NCBI RefSeq assembly: GCF_001642475.1
Contig: NW_019173984.1
Span: forward strand, 1-64,000
Length of the DNA stretch: 64,000 nt
Reading direction: 5' to 3'
Origin: Fonsecaea monophora
Lineage: Eukaryota > Ascomycota > Eurotiomycetes > Chaetothyriales > Herpotrichiellaceae
This document shows, in pieces, positions 20,589 through 30,114 of this stretch (its first letter is position 1; each line of letters begins with the position of its first letter). The position numbers and the translations under genes were made by a program. Under the pieces are notes generated by a model. It worked only from the letters and a program-made list of their open reading frames with translations, had not been told where the DNA came from and did no database searches.

Positions 20589-22037
20589 ATGCTGCTCGGC
20601 TGCCACGACTTGCCCTTTGCTTGCACATTTGAATGGATTTGGCAACCTGAAGCTCGGCCATAACCACCTCTACCAACGAGGAGTTTCAGCCTCCTTTTAA
20701 CGTCTCTGATAACCACATTGGCCAGTGTGATGCTGCTCCTCAGGTCCAAGGAGAGGTTCATACTTGGAGAGCGTCCGATCACCATCAGTACAAGATGATG
20801 TATTGTTATTGTGCGAGCTAGACGTTCAAACCTGCCATTGGAAAATCAGCACCATACTTGTGGTCATGCGTCGAATTCGGGTACCTCTCCTCAAAGCCAC
20901 AAAGCCACCGCGGATGCCAAGGAGGAACTGGTGCATCTGCTGAACCCGTGGAGAAGAAGGTGGTATGAGACATATGTTAATGTGGCTTTTGGATATGTCT
21001 GGCGAGGGGGTGTGGCACGCGCTCTCATACGTGTTCCCTCAGCCTCAATGTGCATTGAAGTCGCCAAAATTCTTCAAGTCCACGTGACCGCAGTCACTCT
21101 CACGCTTGTGTCTAGTTTCTTGGGGAAGACTTTCTGGCTGAGACGCGTAATAAGACCTATCTGGTGTATTGCTTTGTGCGCTTGCGCTTCGTAAGACGGA
21201 GTGGCACACCCAATGCTTTGGTGGCAGATGGGGTAATGGAGCAGGGCCAGCCAAGCAGCATGAGCACACAGGCTACGAATTCTTCAGTGAGCTGCCTTCC
21301 AGAAAAGCCGTTTCTAAACCTCTTCACATGAGGTTAGCCCAATGCGCGTGGCCGACAAGTCAAAAGCCTGTGCCCGGTACTGGATTACGCAGTTTGCAAC
21401 AGGACGCGTTGTTTCAAAGCGCCCTGGTCCTGCATGACGTTACTGGAGGATTCTGCGGGCGACGATCGCAGGGTGGCTGAGGCGCCAATCGGAGCCCCAC
21501 ACCGCAGCCTTAGGGCCCTGAGTGGCCCTCATGGCGCCCAAACAAAGACCACGGGAAGTGGCTGGGGATGCCCGATCCAAACTAGGGGCCTTGGGAGGCC
21601 CAGTGAGGCCCTTAGGAGCCCTTAGGGTGCCTTGCGTTGCTCTGGCTCCGAGACCTGCTCCAACCGATCATTGTTGCCATTGTGGGACATGGTGGAATCT
21701 TGCTAGACGGCGATACCCTGTTTTCTCACCACCCCCAGCCAGATTTCTGACCAACACCGATCAGAAACTCTGTTCTAATGGCTTCTTGGTTGACGCATCC
21801 CGACATACAAGTAGAGGGCTGAGAGCAAACGACGAGACGGGTCATCCTACCATTTAACCGCGTCAATCAGCACTGCCCTGATCGGTTACTTGCGCTGCTC
21901 CATCATTGCAAACGTCAACCTCAACCTCGTGCTCAGTACAAGGTCCTAGTATTTCTGCTACCGGGGCCTTTTAAGAGTCTGTTGTTTTTCTAGAATTCCA
22001 TTCGTTTTTCTACACAGATTCATCCTATCCTTTCAAG
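20589..22037. other. Intergenic region, ~1.45 kb
   Basis: Separates mzt1 from the Sur7-like gene, both on the plus strand. Frames of up to 127 codons show no family features. A G/C-rich block with repeated CCTTAGG and AGGCCC words lies at ~21480-21640. The last ~200 bp presumably hold the Sur7-like promoter and leader. Confidence 0.5.
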
Positions 22038-23010
22038 ATGCGATTGTCTTCCCTGCTCACCCTGGCATGTGCCGTCGCAGCTTTTGTTCTCTCGATCCTA
22101 TGTCTACTTGCCGGCGACAAAAGGACATTTTTACAAGATACTGAAATATTGACAGTACGTATGGCTGCTCGCAGGATTTATGGATGTAGTATATGCTGAC
22201 TGCCCAAAGCTCAACATCTCCCGGCTTGGTCATGGCAGTCTGTTTGACACCTCCAGTGGCGACAGCGGGCTGCTCTCCGGCCTGAGCAGCACCATTCAGG
22301 AGGGCATTAACGACATAATCGGCGATGCAGCCACTGACATTGCTTCACTCCTTGGTCTCCCAGACTTCTTCAATGTCCATGTCACCGATTACTGTCAAGG
22401 TGTCTATTCGCCCAATTCCACTGCGCCCAACCCAAGACAAAATGTGACTGAATGCTCAAAGTCGACCTTGGGCTTTCACTTTGAGCCTACCAAGATTGTC
22501 CAGGACCATTTGCCGGCTGGAATCACCTTGGATGATATCCACTGGCCAAGTGACATAACAGATGCTGAGAACACTATCAAGATTGTCAGCCGGGTCATGG
22601 TGATCTTCTACATCATCGGGATTGTCTTGTCAGGCATTGCAATGTTCACTGCCGCCGCTGGCATATTTACCAATGGCCGACTGTCAGCCTTTTTCAACTG
22701 GTTGGTGGACGTGGTAAGTTCTCTTCCTTTCCAAGACGAAGCCAACCTTGATTAACCATGATCTTTGCAGATTGCCTTTATCACCCTTGGGGTCGCCTCC
22801 GCTGTAGCGACGGCTGTGATGGTCATTGCAACCAACCGAATCAACAAATACACAGATGAGATCGGCATTGCCTCATCCAAAGGCGGGAAATTCCTTGGAA
22901 TGACATGGGCGGCCACGGCAGTCATGCTGCTGGCATCATTTGTTTCTATTGTGCAATGTTGTGTGGGACGACGAAACACCAGGCGATACGGCGAGAAAGG
23001 CGGATATTGA
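22038..23010 (+). CDS. Sur7/PalI-family plasma membrane protein
   Basis: Four-transmembrane protein of the Sur7/PalI family, which acts in eisosome/MCC organisation or ambient-pH sensing. Three exons, 22038-22154, 22210-22713 and 22771-23010; introns of 55 and 57 bp; 286 aa. TM1 lies at residues ~5-27 (LACAVAAFVLSILCLLAG). A long extracellular loop has two cysteines and N-glycosylation sites (DYCQGVYSPNST, NVTECSK). TM2 is VMVIFYIIGIVLSGIAMF, TM3 begins IAFITLGVASAVATAVMVI, TM4 is WAATAVMLLASFVSIVQCC, with a short Arg-rich tail. Sequence alone does not decide between a Sur7-type and a PalI-type role. Confidence 0.88.
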
Positions 23011-23808
23011 TATTGTGATAGGCCTAATGTACAGATTACGACATGAAGATTGGAATGACGGCAAGCCTGGCTACCGTGGTGCACGACATGTACATTTTAC
23101 AGTTGCGCACATGCTAGGATTGGATAATATCTGAAGATTAGGGGTTGCAGTACTATTCAGAATGTTGCACAAAGCTATGTATGTACCACACAACTTTCTT
23201 CTTCTACCCTTGCGGGAGGAATGCGACAACAAGTAAAGATATGACGTAATGAGGTGGTTGTGAGAGTAGCGCCCCCCAAGCCCCCCAAATCGACGCCCTT
23301 TATTTACAGACCCCCCCCATCAGAGCCCGCGTTGAGAAGGCTTCTGTACCAGTGGTGGCGCCCCGAACCAATTAGGTGTCATTGGATGGCCGCTCTTTCA
23401 CCTCCCAGTGACGCACTGACACGCGGGGCATGAAGCTTTAGCTCGTTGAAGGTACAATTACTAGTCTCAAGTGCCTCACCTCTCGCATCCCACTTGTTCC
23501 AATTTCTTGTTGACCGCTTCCAACACCCATAATATATCTTCTCTGACACCGCCGACTTTTTTCTGCCCTATTTTCTTTTCCTTCCAAGCACTTTTATTCC
23601 CCTTGCTGTTCATCGAAATCCATATTCATTTGCCTCATTCTTTCGGAGAGGCATAGTTGCAGACGAGACATGTACGTAACAAACCAACGGAGAGCGGTGC
23701 CATCATTACCGCACCAGTTTTGGCCAGCGAACTCACTGACCTTGGGCAGCAAAACTTCCACAGTACCTCTGACCTCTTTCCCACATCTCACACATCCCCT
23801 CGTACACC
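23011..23808. promoter_or_regulatory. Promoter and leader of the mannitol-1-phosphate dehydrogenase gene
   Basis: 798 bp. C-rich runs occur at ~23273-23325, including CCCCT-type stress-element-like words. Pyrimidine-rich sequence at ~23480-23640 looks like a leader. A predicted 5'-UTR intron lies at 23672-23749. Confidence 0.5.
23672..23749 (+). other. Predicted 5'-UTR intron that removes an upstream ATG
   Basis: A GTACGT donor, a CACTGAC branch-like site and a GGGCAG acceptor define a 78-bp intron. The donor G at 23672 is also the third base of an ATG (23670-23672). Unspliced RNA would carry an upstream ORF of 69 codons (23670-23879) overlapping the main start; splicing destroys that ATG. 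Confidence 0.5.
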
Positions 23809-24978
23809 ATGGTTGGCACAGCCGTCCACTTTGGCGGTGGAAACATCGGCCGTGGTTTTATCGCAGAGCTGCTCCATGAGACCGGCTATGAAGTCATCTT
23901 CGTCGATGTCGTCGACGACCTCATCAATCGAATCAATGCCTCCAAGTCGTACAAGATCACTGAGGTCGGTGAAGACGGGGAGAAGAGCAAGGTCATTACA
24001 AACTACCGGGCTCTCAACTCAAAGTACAACATGGACGAAGTGGTGAAGGAAATCGCCAACGCTGATATTGTCACCTGTGCTGTCGGGCCCAACGTTCTCA
24101 AGTTCATTGCCAAGCCGATTGCTGATGGTATTGCGGCACGCACAAAGTCGAAGCCTCTTGCCGTCATTGCTTGTGAGAACATGATCAATGCCACCGATGC
24201 CCTCAAGGCTTTGATCACCGACGAGAAGAACATGAAGCCCGAGGTGCTCAAAGATCTTTCCTCCAAGGCCGAATTTGGGAATTCTGCTATTGACAGAATC
24301 GTCCCAACCCAACCTCCACATGCCAACCTCGACGTGGTCATTGAGAGCTTTTACGAGTGGTGCGTTGAGACGACTGGTTTCAAGTCGGGCCATCCAGAAG
24401 TCAAAGGCATTCACTGGGTCGATGACCTCGAGCCATACATCGAGCGTAAGCTCTTCACTGTGAACACCAGTCACGCCACTGCCGCATACTTCGCCTACTA
24501 CAAGGGCATCAAGACCATCCATGAAGCCATGGCAGATCCCGAGATCCGACAGGAAGTCCACGAGGCTTTGGAAGAGACTGCGCATCTTATCAGCGGCAAA
24601 CATGGCATCACTCCAGAAGAGCAACAGCAGTATGTCGAAACCATCGTCGCACGTATCTCCAACCCGCATCTTGAGGATGTTCCCGTCCGCGTCGGCCGTG
24701 CGCCCCTCCGAAAACTTGGTCGCAAAGAGCGCTTCATTGGCCCCGCCGCTCAGCTTGCCGAACGCGGCTACGATGTGACTGCTCTGGTCCGTGGTGTGGA
24801 AATGGCTCTTCGATTCCAGAACGTGGAAGGTGATGAGGAGAGCAAAGAATTGGCACAAATTATGAGCACCCTGAGTCCTGAGGAGGCAACCACCAAGCTC
24901 ACGGGACTTGAGCCAAGCCACCCTCTCTACCCCAAGATCCTGGAGAAGGTCAAGATCGTCCAGAACGAGAAGAAATAA
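23809..24978 (+). CDS. mpdA: Mannitol-1-phosphate 5-dehydrogenase
   Basis: NAD-dependent interconversion of fructose-6-phosphate and mannitol-1-phosphate, the entry step of fungal mannitol synthesis (carbon store and stress protectant). Single exon, 389 aa, the usual family length. The start ATG at 23809 lies in CACCATGG. The Rossmann motif FGGGNIGRGF is at residues 8-17, followed by VIFVDVVDDLI. The polyol-dehydrogenase signature region is seen in AFGNSAIDRIVP-type sequence (here EFGNSAIDRIVPTQP), then KLFTVNTSHATAAYF with the catalytic-lysine neighbourhood, and a C-terminal helical domain with VRVGRAPLRKLGRKERFIGP. No targeting signal, so cytosolic. Leader splicing may gate its translation. 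Confidence 0.96.
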   Translation: MVGTAVHFGGGNIGRGFIAELLHETGYEVIFVDVVDDLINRINASKSYKITEVGEDGEKSKVITNYRALNSKYNMDEVVKEIANADIVTCAVGPNVLKFIAKPIADGIAARTKSKPLAVIACENMINATDALKALITDEKNMKPEVLKDLSSKAEFGNSAIDRIVPTQPPHANLDVVIESFYEWCVETTGFKSGHPEVKGIHWVDDLEPYIERKLFTVNTSHATAAYFAYYKGIKTIHEAMADPEIRQEVHEALEETAHLISGKHGITPEEQQQYVETIVARISNPHLEDVPVRVGRAPLRKLGRKERFIGPAAQLAERGYDVTALVRGVEMALRFQNVEGDEESKELAQIMSTLSPEEATTKLTGLEPSHPLYPKILEKVKIVQNEKK

Positions 24979-25723
24979 AGCCTTTGCAGGTGTCCTGCTT
25001 GCCGCCGATGCGGTTCATTGTCATGAGATATGCGAGAGGTGTCGGCGGGTTTACGGAGACGGGAAGGGATGGTCCTTCCGCTTTTATGGAGAGTTTGAAA
25101 AGCACACTTCTCAGATAGACTTCGTACGAACAGCGCCATGAATATTTCGATCTTCTGAGCCTTGTGGATCCATTCAGCAGGGCTCCCTTTTGGTCGTAGC
25201 GTATCGGACCAGGAGACCTTTCGAGTCATTCCTGCCCCGTTCAAGGTTCTGCTTGAATCGTCTCGTTGCGCCACGGAGGAAAGAAGTTCATTCTCAATAC
25301 GGAGTCTTGTTTCCGCTAGGGCCAGCCGTGGTGCCGACGCGGGGCCTAAAAGGCAACCCACGCTTTGGTACGTCATCCGTTTGTTATTATTTTGTCTTTT
25401 CTCCACCAACAAAGAGGTGGGGAGTGTAGGTAAGGTGTAGTCCTTAGCTAGTTTACCCTGTTTGGAGGCTATAGTATAATAATTAATTAAAATTCCTATA
25501 TCTATTTAGTAGTATAGGTGCTAAGGAATTAGTGTCCGGTGACTTTTGCAGACCTACAGTACCCGATCTGACCTTGGTTAGGCTTGGTCACACTAGCAGG
25601 TGAAGCAGATCACCGGATGGCACACAGATGGATTGCTGAAGTGTCCGTGCAATGCTCTCAATGGTTTGTCTTACGACCACTCGCAGCGGCTTGAGCAGCA
25701 GCGGCCCTTTCTTGCGCCTGCCT
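24979..25723. other. Intergenic, AT-rich element at right
   Basis: 3' flank of mpdA followed by a sharp drop in GC at ~25440-25530. The AT-rich block is bounded by an 8-bp inverted repeat (25441-25448 and 25520-25527). No gene seen. Confidence 0.5.
25441..25527. repeat. 87-bp AT-rich element with terminal inverted repeats (MITE-like?)
   Basis: TCCTTAGC at the left end is the exact reverse complement of GCTAAGGA at the right end, and the interior is strongly A/T-rich (AATAATTAATTAAAATT). No target-site duplication is obvious. It could be a tiny transposon relic or a RIP-affected fragment; the inverted repeat is short enough to be chance. Confidence 0.3.
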
Positions 25724-26323
25724 CTACAAGACCTGGTTATATTCCTGCTCTGCGCTTTGCTTTTCCAACTGTTTTTGTACAATGCTCCATGACGGGTTGC
25801 TCCTCGCAGCCTGTATCCTTGTCATCATCCGAGTTTCAGCTTGTCTGCGCCCGGTTGTCTGCTGGAGTTGGGGAAATCGGTTCTCTTCCGCAGTCATTCT
25901 TTCGTCTTGGGCCCTTCTTTGATTGATTTCCTGCTGCATTTGCGCGGAGCTTCTGATGGTCCCATCGTTGAAAAGGTGGGCAACCATCGGCCCTCCTGCA
26001 GTGCCATTGAATTGAAGGGTGATGGAATTCCGAACTTCTCTTCGATCGGTGTTCGGTGGGTGAGGCACCGAACCCCTGGAAAAAACAATCAGCCGTTGAC
26101 TCTATGATCAACGGATTTTATTTGAATGACCGGATCACTTTAACCTCGTTGAAGGGGAATTGCGCCTGCAAAGGTGTTAGGTCTGGCTGAAAGCTGGATT
26201 TCTACATAAACTGACGTGGGGATTCTTTCCCTCGGCAGTCTGGCTGATGAGAGCGTTGAACGGGCCAGGTATATTCTTCAACAAATCCCTTGTTACGTTT
26301 GAAAGTCGGCTGTTGTTCGCCAT
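25724..26323 (-). pseudogene. Possible degenerate small gene
   Basis: A minus-strand ATG at 26323 opens 36 codons (MANNSRLSN.., KNIPGPFNALISQTAEGKNP) ending at a GTCAGT donor. A 50-bp intron (26166-26215) with a perfect CTAAC branch and TTTGCAG acceptor leads into AQFPFNEVKV and a stop 15 codons on. Further 3' a 115-codon frame (25724-26068) reads like a Gln/Arg-rich helical protein (FNGTAGGPMVAHLFNDGTIR) but has no ATG at its start and is out of phase with any intron I can place. This may be a decayed gene or a genuine 51-aa product plus noise. No family recognised. Confidence 0.25.
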
Positions 26324-26805
26324 TTCAGCGTCTTGTTTAGGGATTGTTATCACGCCAAAGGACAGTACTAAAAGGTAAGTGTCACTCAAATGACAACCTT
26401 TAGGAATCTTAGGGAATGTAAGTTCGTTCTAATATTCTGAAGGGGGTTGCATAGTACATAAACACAACACATGTATCCGACTGCAGCGCTTACTGAGGCG
26501 TCGACTGAAGGCCGTTGAAGGGCAACAAAAGCCTGTAACGAACCAAATGAATGGTCCCATTAATTGGACCGGACCGGTGTGAAACCCTTAGCGGCCCCTA
26601 AACAATCGACAGACATTTAACACCAATCATTCAGCATTCCCTCACCATTTATGAAAACACTTCATTGTGGCTAGTGCAAAAAGGAACAGGCTTTGACGGT
26701 CCACGTGCTAGCCTAATCGCCAAGACAAAGCATGGTTATCAACTGGTAAAAACATCTTTCAGGGGGATGTGAGCGCGAGAGATCATCCACATTCCACAAT
26801 GCACA
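26324..26805. other. Upstream flank of the kinase gene
   Basis: About 480 bp, relatively A/T-rich, no coding signal. It presumably includes the kinase promoter. Confidence 0.4.
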
Positions 26806-28292
26806 ATGCAAGGTGTGAATACATTCCTACGGTGTTTGACCTTTACCCGATTGCGTTGGGTTTGTCCGCCTAAGACATCCCGTCAACGAAATCACACTAT
26901 GACATATACTGGTAGCCATCAGCTAATCGAGGAAGAAACACTACCACTATTTTATCAGAAGCGCTACTACCCAGTCAAAATTGGCGATATCTTCAAACAA
27001 CAATATCGAATCATCGCAAAGCTAGGGTACGGAGCGTATTCCACCTTTTGCCTTGCTCGAGATGAGAGGTCAGTAACCCAAGCATCTTTATAAATGTTTG
27101 ACTGACTGCTGTGTAGATCGAAGCAATATATCTCACTGAAGGTCTGCATTGAAGATGGAACGGAGACATCGCCGGTTGTCAATGAAGTTGCCATGCTAAG
27201 GCGCTTGAGTGAATTTGCTAGAGAAGCTGATCATCCAGGCTTAGACTTCACGCGTCTTGCCCGCGATATCTTCGAGATTGATGGACCATATGGTCGTCAT
27301 TATTGTATTGCGACCAAACCACAAGGAAGTAGCCTCCGCACATTACAGGAAACATTTGCCGATGCAATCTTCCCAAGGACGCTGGTAAAATCTTTGGTAC
27401 ATCGTTTGTGGTTTTCTGTGAATTGGCTGCACGCAACTTGTGGCGTCGTACATACTGGTATGCTCAGCGGGTGGTTTCCTAAAATATTGTCCTCTAACCA
27501 TGCCGCAGACATTTCCCCCCAAAATGTCCTGACAGCGTTTGGGGACGAAACCATCTTTAAAGACATCGAGGACCAAGAGTCGCAAGATCCGAGCACGCCT
27601 ATCATGAATGATGGAGTTCCCGTTTACAGGTCTCGGCCTGTCACGGTTGAACTTTCGGGCATCCCTATCCTCACTGATTTTGGCCAAATGCGATTAGCGG
27701 AACCGATGAATAATGATTGGTGGATGTCCGATTCATATCGAGCTCCGGAGGTACTCCTGAAGCTTCCTTGGGCCTTCCCGGTCGACGTTTGGTCAGTGGG
27801 TGTCATGGTAAGCAGGAAAAGCAAAGTTTTAAGGCCGTGCACTAATTACTATCATCAGACACTCAGAGCTTCTGGAAGGAAGAAGTCTGTTTGATCCCAT
27901 TGATCGTGTTCACGATCAATATGTTCTACCGTTAGCACTGTCGCAGTATATCGGATATCTTGGCCCACCACCGCTGGAGATGATCAAACGGAGCCCGCTT
28001 TTCCAGACATATTTTGACGAAGAAGGCAAGTTTTAATGTTTCGTACCAATGTCTTCTTATATTTTGTGGGAGACACTAACATTTGATGACAACAGGCAAT
28101 TGGATATCGGAACCCCCAATTCCTGAAACATCCTTCGAGAACTTCATCACCACTGTTCCTCCCGGAGAAGAAAGAGAGATGCTTCTAAAGTTCATACGAA
28201 AGATATTGACTTGGGATCCAGAATTGAGAGCGACATCTTCAGAGATCCTCGAAGATGAGTGGCTTATGAGGCCCGTGGACGACATAACGTGA
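26806..28292 (+). pseudogene. SRPK-type serine/threonine kinase with an apparent frameshift
   Basis: Five exons: 26806-27068, 27117-27457, 27509-27807, 27859-28025 and 28096-28292. Family features are a basic, mitochondrial-like N-terminus; the SRPK lead-in IEEETLPLFYQKRYYPVKIGD; Gly loop LGYGAYSTF; VAIK lysine in YISLKV; catalytic loop HTDISPQN (Ser replacing the usual Lys); DFG as TDFGQMR; and SYRAPEVLL. Fungal copies of this group are numerous and fast evolving. Intron 3 (27808-27858) has excellent signals, but exon 4 then runs into TGA at 27892 unless one base is skipped near 27865. One base out, ELLEGRSLFDPIDR and the rest of lobe C read cleanly to the stop at 28290-28292. Intron 4 (28026-28095) has a GC donor. 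It may be a recent pseudogene or an assembly error. Confidence 0.75.
28026..28095 (+). other. GC-AG intron in the kinase gene
   Basis: The donor is GAAG/GCAAGT, a good consensus for GC donors. A CTAAC-like branch (ACACTAACA) and a CAACAG acceptor follow. It joins DEEG to NWISEPPIPETSF in phase with kinase homologues. Confidence 0.7.
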
Positions 28293-30114
28293 TGTATTTT
28301 CTTGGTCTCGGTTGCCAGACGAGGTACTCGGGTTTTCGACCTCACACGGCGCTGCTGTCGCATGGCCACCCGCCAGGTGATCGTCACGATTGCTCACTTG
28401 CACCTCGTTCTTGTACTTGTGTCCAGACCTAATGATATACCTGATTGGATTCTCCGACATAGAAGCCTCGTAACTGCCTGATACTGTAGTTTGGTACGGT
28501 AACAGATCCTGATCAACCCGAGTTTTGTCATGAGGCGCGCCTTGGGCAGTGTGGGTACAACTAACAAGCCCCGTGGAGGACCGATCAAACCCCCTCCTTC
28601 TTCCCCCAATTCCCGGTTTCCAGTTTCAGTGTCTCGCCTGCTCGGAAGTGTCCAGTTCCGAGCCCTCCTGCCCAGTAAAGCGCCTCGGTGCTTTAGTCCC
28701 GAAAGTGAGTCGCTGTCAATGGTTGAAGGCGCATCCCGACCAAAGCGTGACCAGGCCATAGACCAACACGGGTGGGGTTTCATGTCGTAGGCCCCTAACT
28801 TACCCTGACCATCATTCTTCAGGACTTTTCCGAAGTTTTCCTCCTTCGTTCACGTCTACCTGCGCGATGCCTTGGCATATTTCGCCAAACAACGTTGGCA
28901 AGGGACAGGAGACGTAAGTTTAACGTAGATAAGGTTCTGACAGGCTTTCGCAAAACGAATGACTGCAGAGTCGCTTATTTTGGCGCCTCTACCTATCTCT
29001 GCATCACCTGCTCGGAAGTCTTGCGAGGAATGGTAGAACGAAGACCCTATTGTGATAATGGCCTCAAGGTGGACACTGAATCCATCAGTTCCGAAATCCG
29101 ATTCTTGTCTCCGTGGGTGAGCTCACTCTATGATGTCGAACGAATCGACGAACTCAAGCTGCTTGACCAGGTTGACCAATCTAGAATGCCGACCTTCCCA
29201 CGACTGCGTAGAGCAAATTAACACGCGCTCATTTGAGGGATACCTACCCGGCTTACCTTCCCTTCGGTGCCCCCTCCGTCCGGATGGCACTATAGTAGGG
29301 CTCCTAGAGAGGCCACTGGTAGATATAAGAACTCTACTAAAAACTAGCGTATTATTAGCGTATTATTAGCGTATTATCTTTACGAAAACAACTTCTTGAA
29401 AATAGATAGTTATACTGCAGTTACTAGGTCTATAATCTAGATGTATAAAACAAGTAGTCGTAATCTATCGATCATGAGAGTTTTATTAAATTGTTCCTAT
29501 ATTTGAGGTGTTGGTGTTGTGTCGAAGATATCGGGTTTTACTCTAGTTTTGTGCTTCGTCTCATTTTTTTCGTCGGGACTTTGCCTGCGTTGACCTGTAA
29601 TTCGTACTACTGAAGGGAATCTCGAATCACACCCGGAACTCCAAGAGATCGACCCGCAGATTACCCTCCCCTTGACCACTGAGCCGAAAGAGCCAAACGG
29701 ATGATCCATCCGAAACAACAAAAGAATGCCTCCGTTCTCCCCCTTGGCTCCCTCTCTAGTCTCGGCAACCACTTTATCGAATCGCCGTCACACGTTATTA
29801 TGGCCCTTGCACCAATGATGTTGATGCGAGGGGCAGCACTTCGAAGCAATGCCACCTTAACGATCGTCCTCCACGCTTGTATCTGAGGGAAAATTTTCCC
29901 GTGGTCAAGTCTTGTCATCGGCTCCAGCTGGGGGAGCCCCGTTTTCGTTGTGGCCTTTTTCGTATGCACACAGTGAGAACTTGGTTGCTGAATACTTGAA
30001 AAATATACGGTGGGGTGGTTGCTAGGCGGGAATAAGTTTCCACTTGAAAAGTCCTGGGGGGCCTGGCTATTCCTCCGATCTCTGTCTACACACAACAAGC
30101 TCGATGCGATCTTC
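28293..30114. other. Gene-poor region, ~1.8 kb, with AT-rich repeat block
   Basis: Between the kinase and the Zn2Cys6 regulator. AT-rich sequence with an 11-bp tandem repeat lies at ~29280-29500. Frames of 60-130 codons (for example 28895-29221) have no recognisable features. A 250-codon minus-strand frame (29661-30413) overlaps the regulator's first exon and is judged spurious. The last ~200 bp should hold the regulator's promoter. Confidence 0.5.
29345..29377. repeat. 11-bp tandem repeat, three perfect copies
   Basis: Unit TAGCGTATTAT repeated three times head to tail within an A/T-rich block (~29280-29500) unlike the surrounding sequence. It resembles the end of a mutated repeat element. 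Confidence 0.9.

Noticed and set aside
24019..24921. 300-codon frame antisense to mannitol-1-phosphate dehydrogenase
   Set aside because: Shadow of a well-conserved enzyme gene.
26560..26585. GGTCC/GGACC inverted repeat upstream of the kinase
   Set aside because: Five-base arms are expected by chance.
28895..29221. 108-codon plus-strand frame after the kinase
   Set aside because: Begins without an ATG in context and shows no family features; likely chance or relic.
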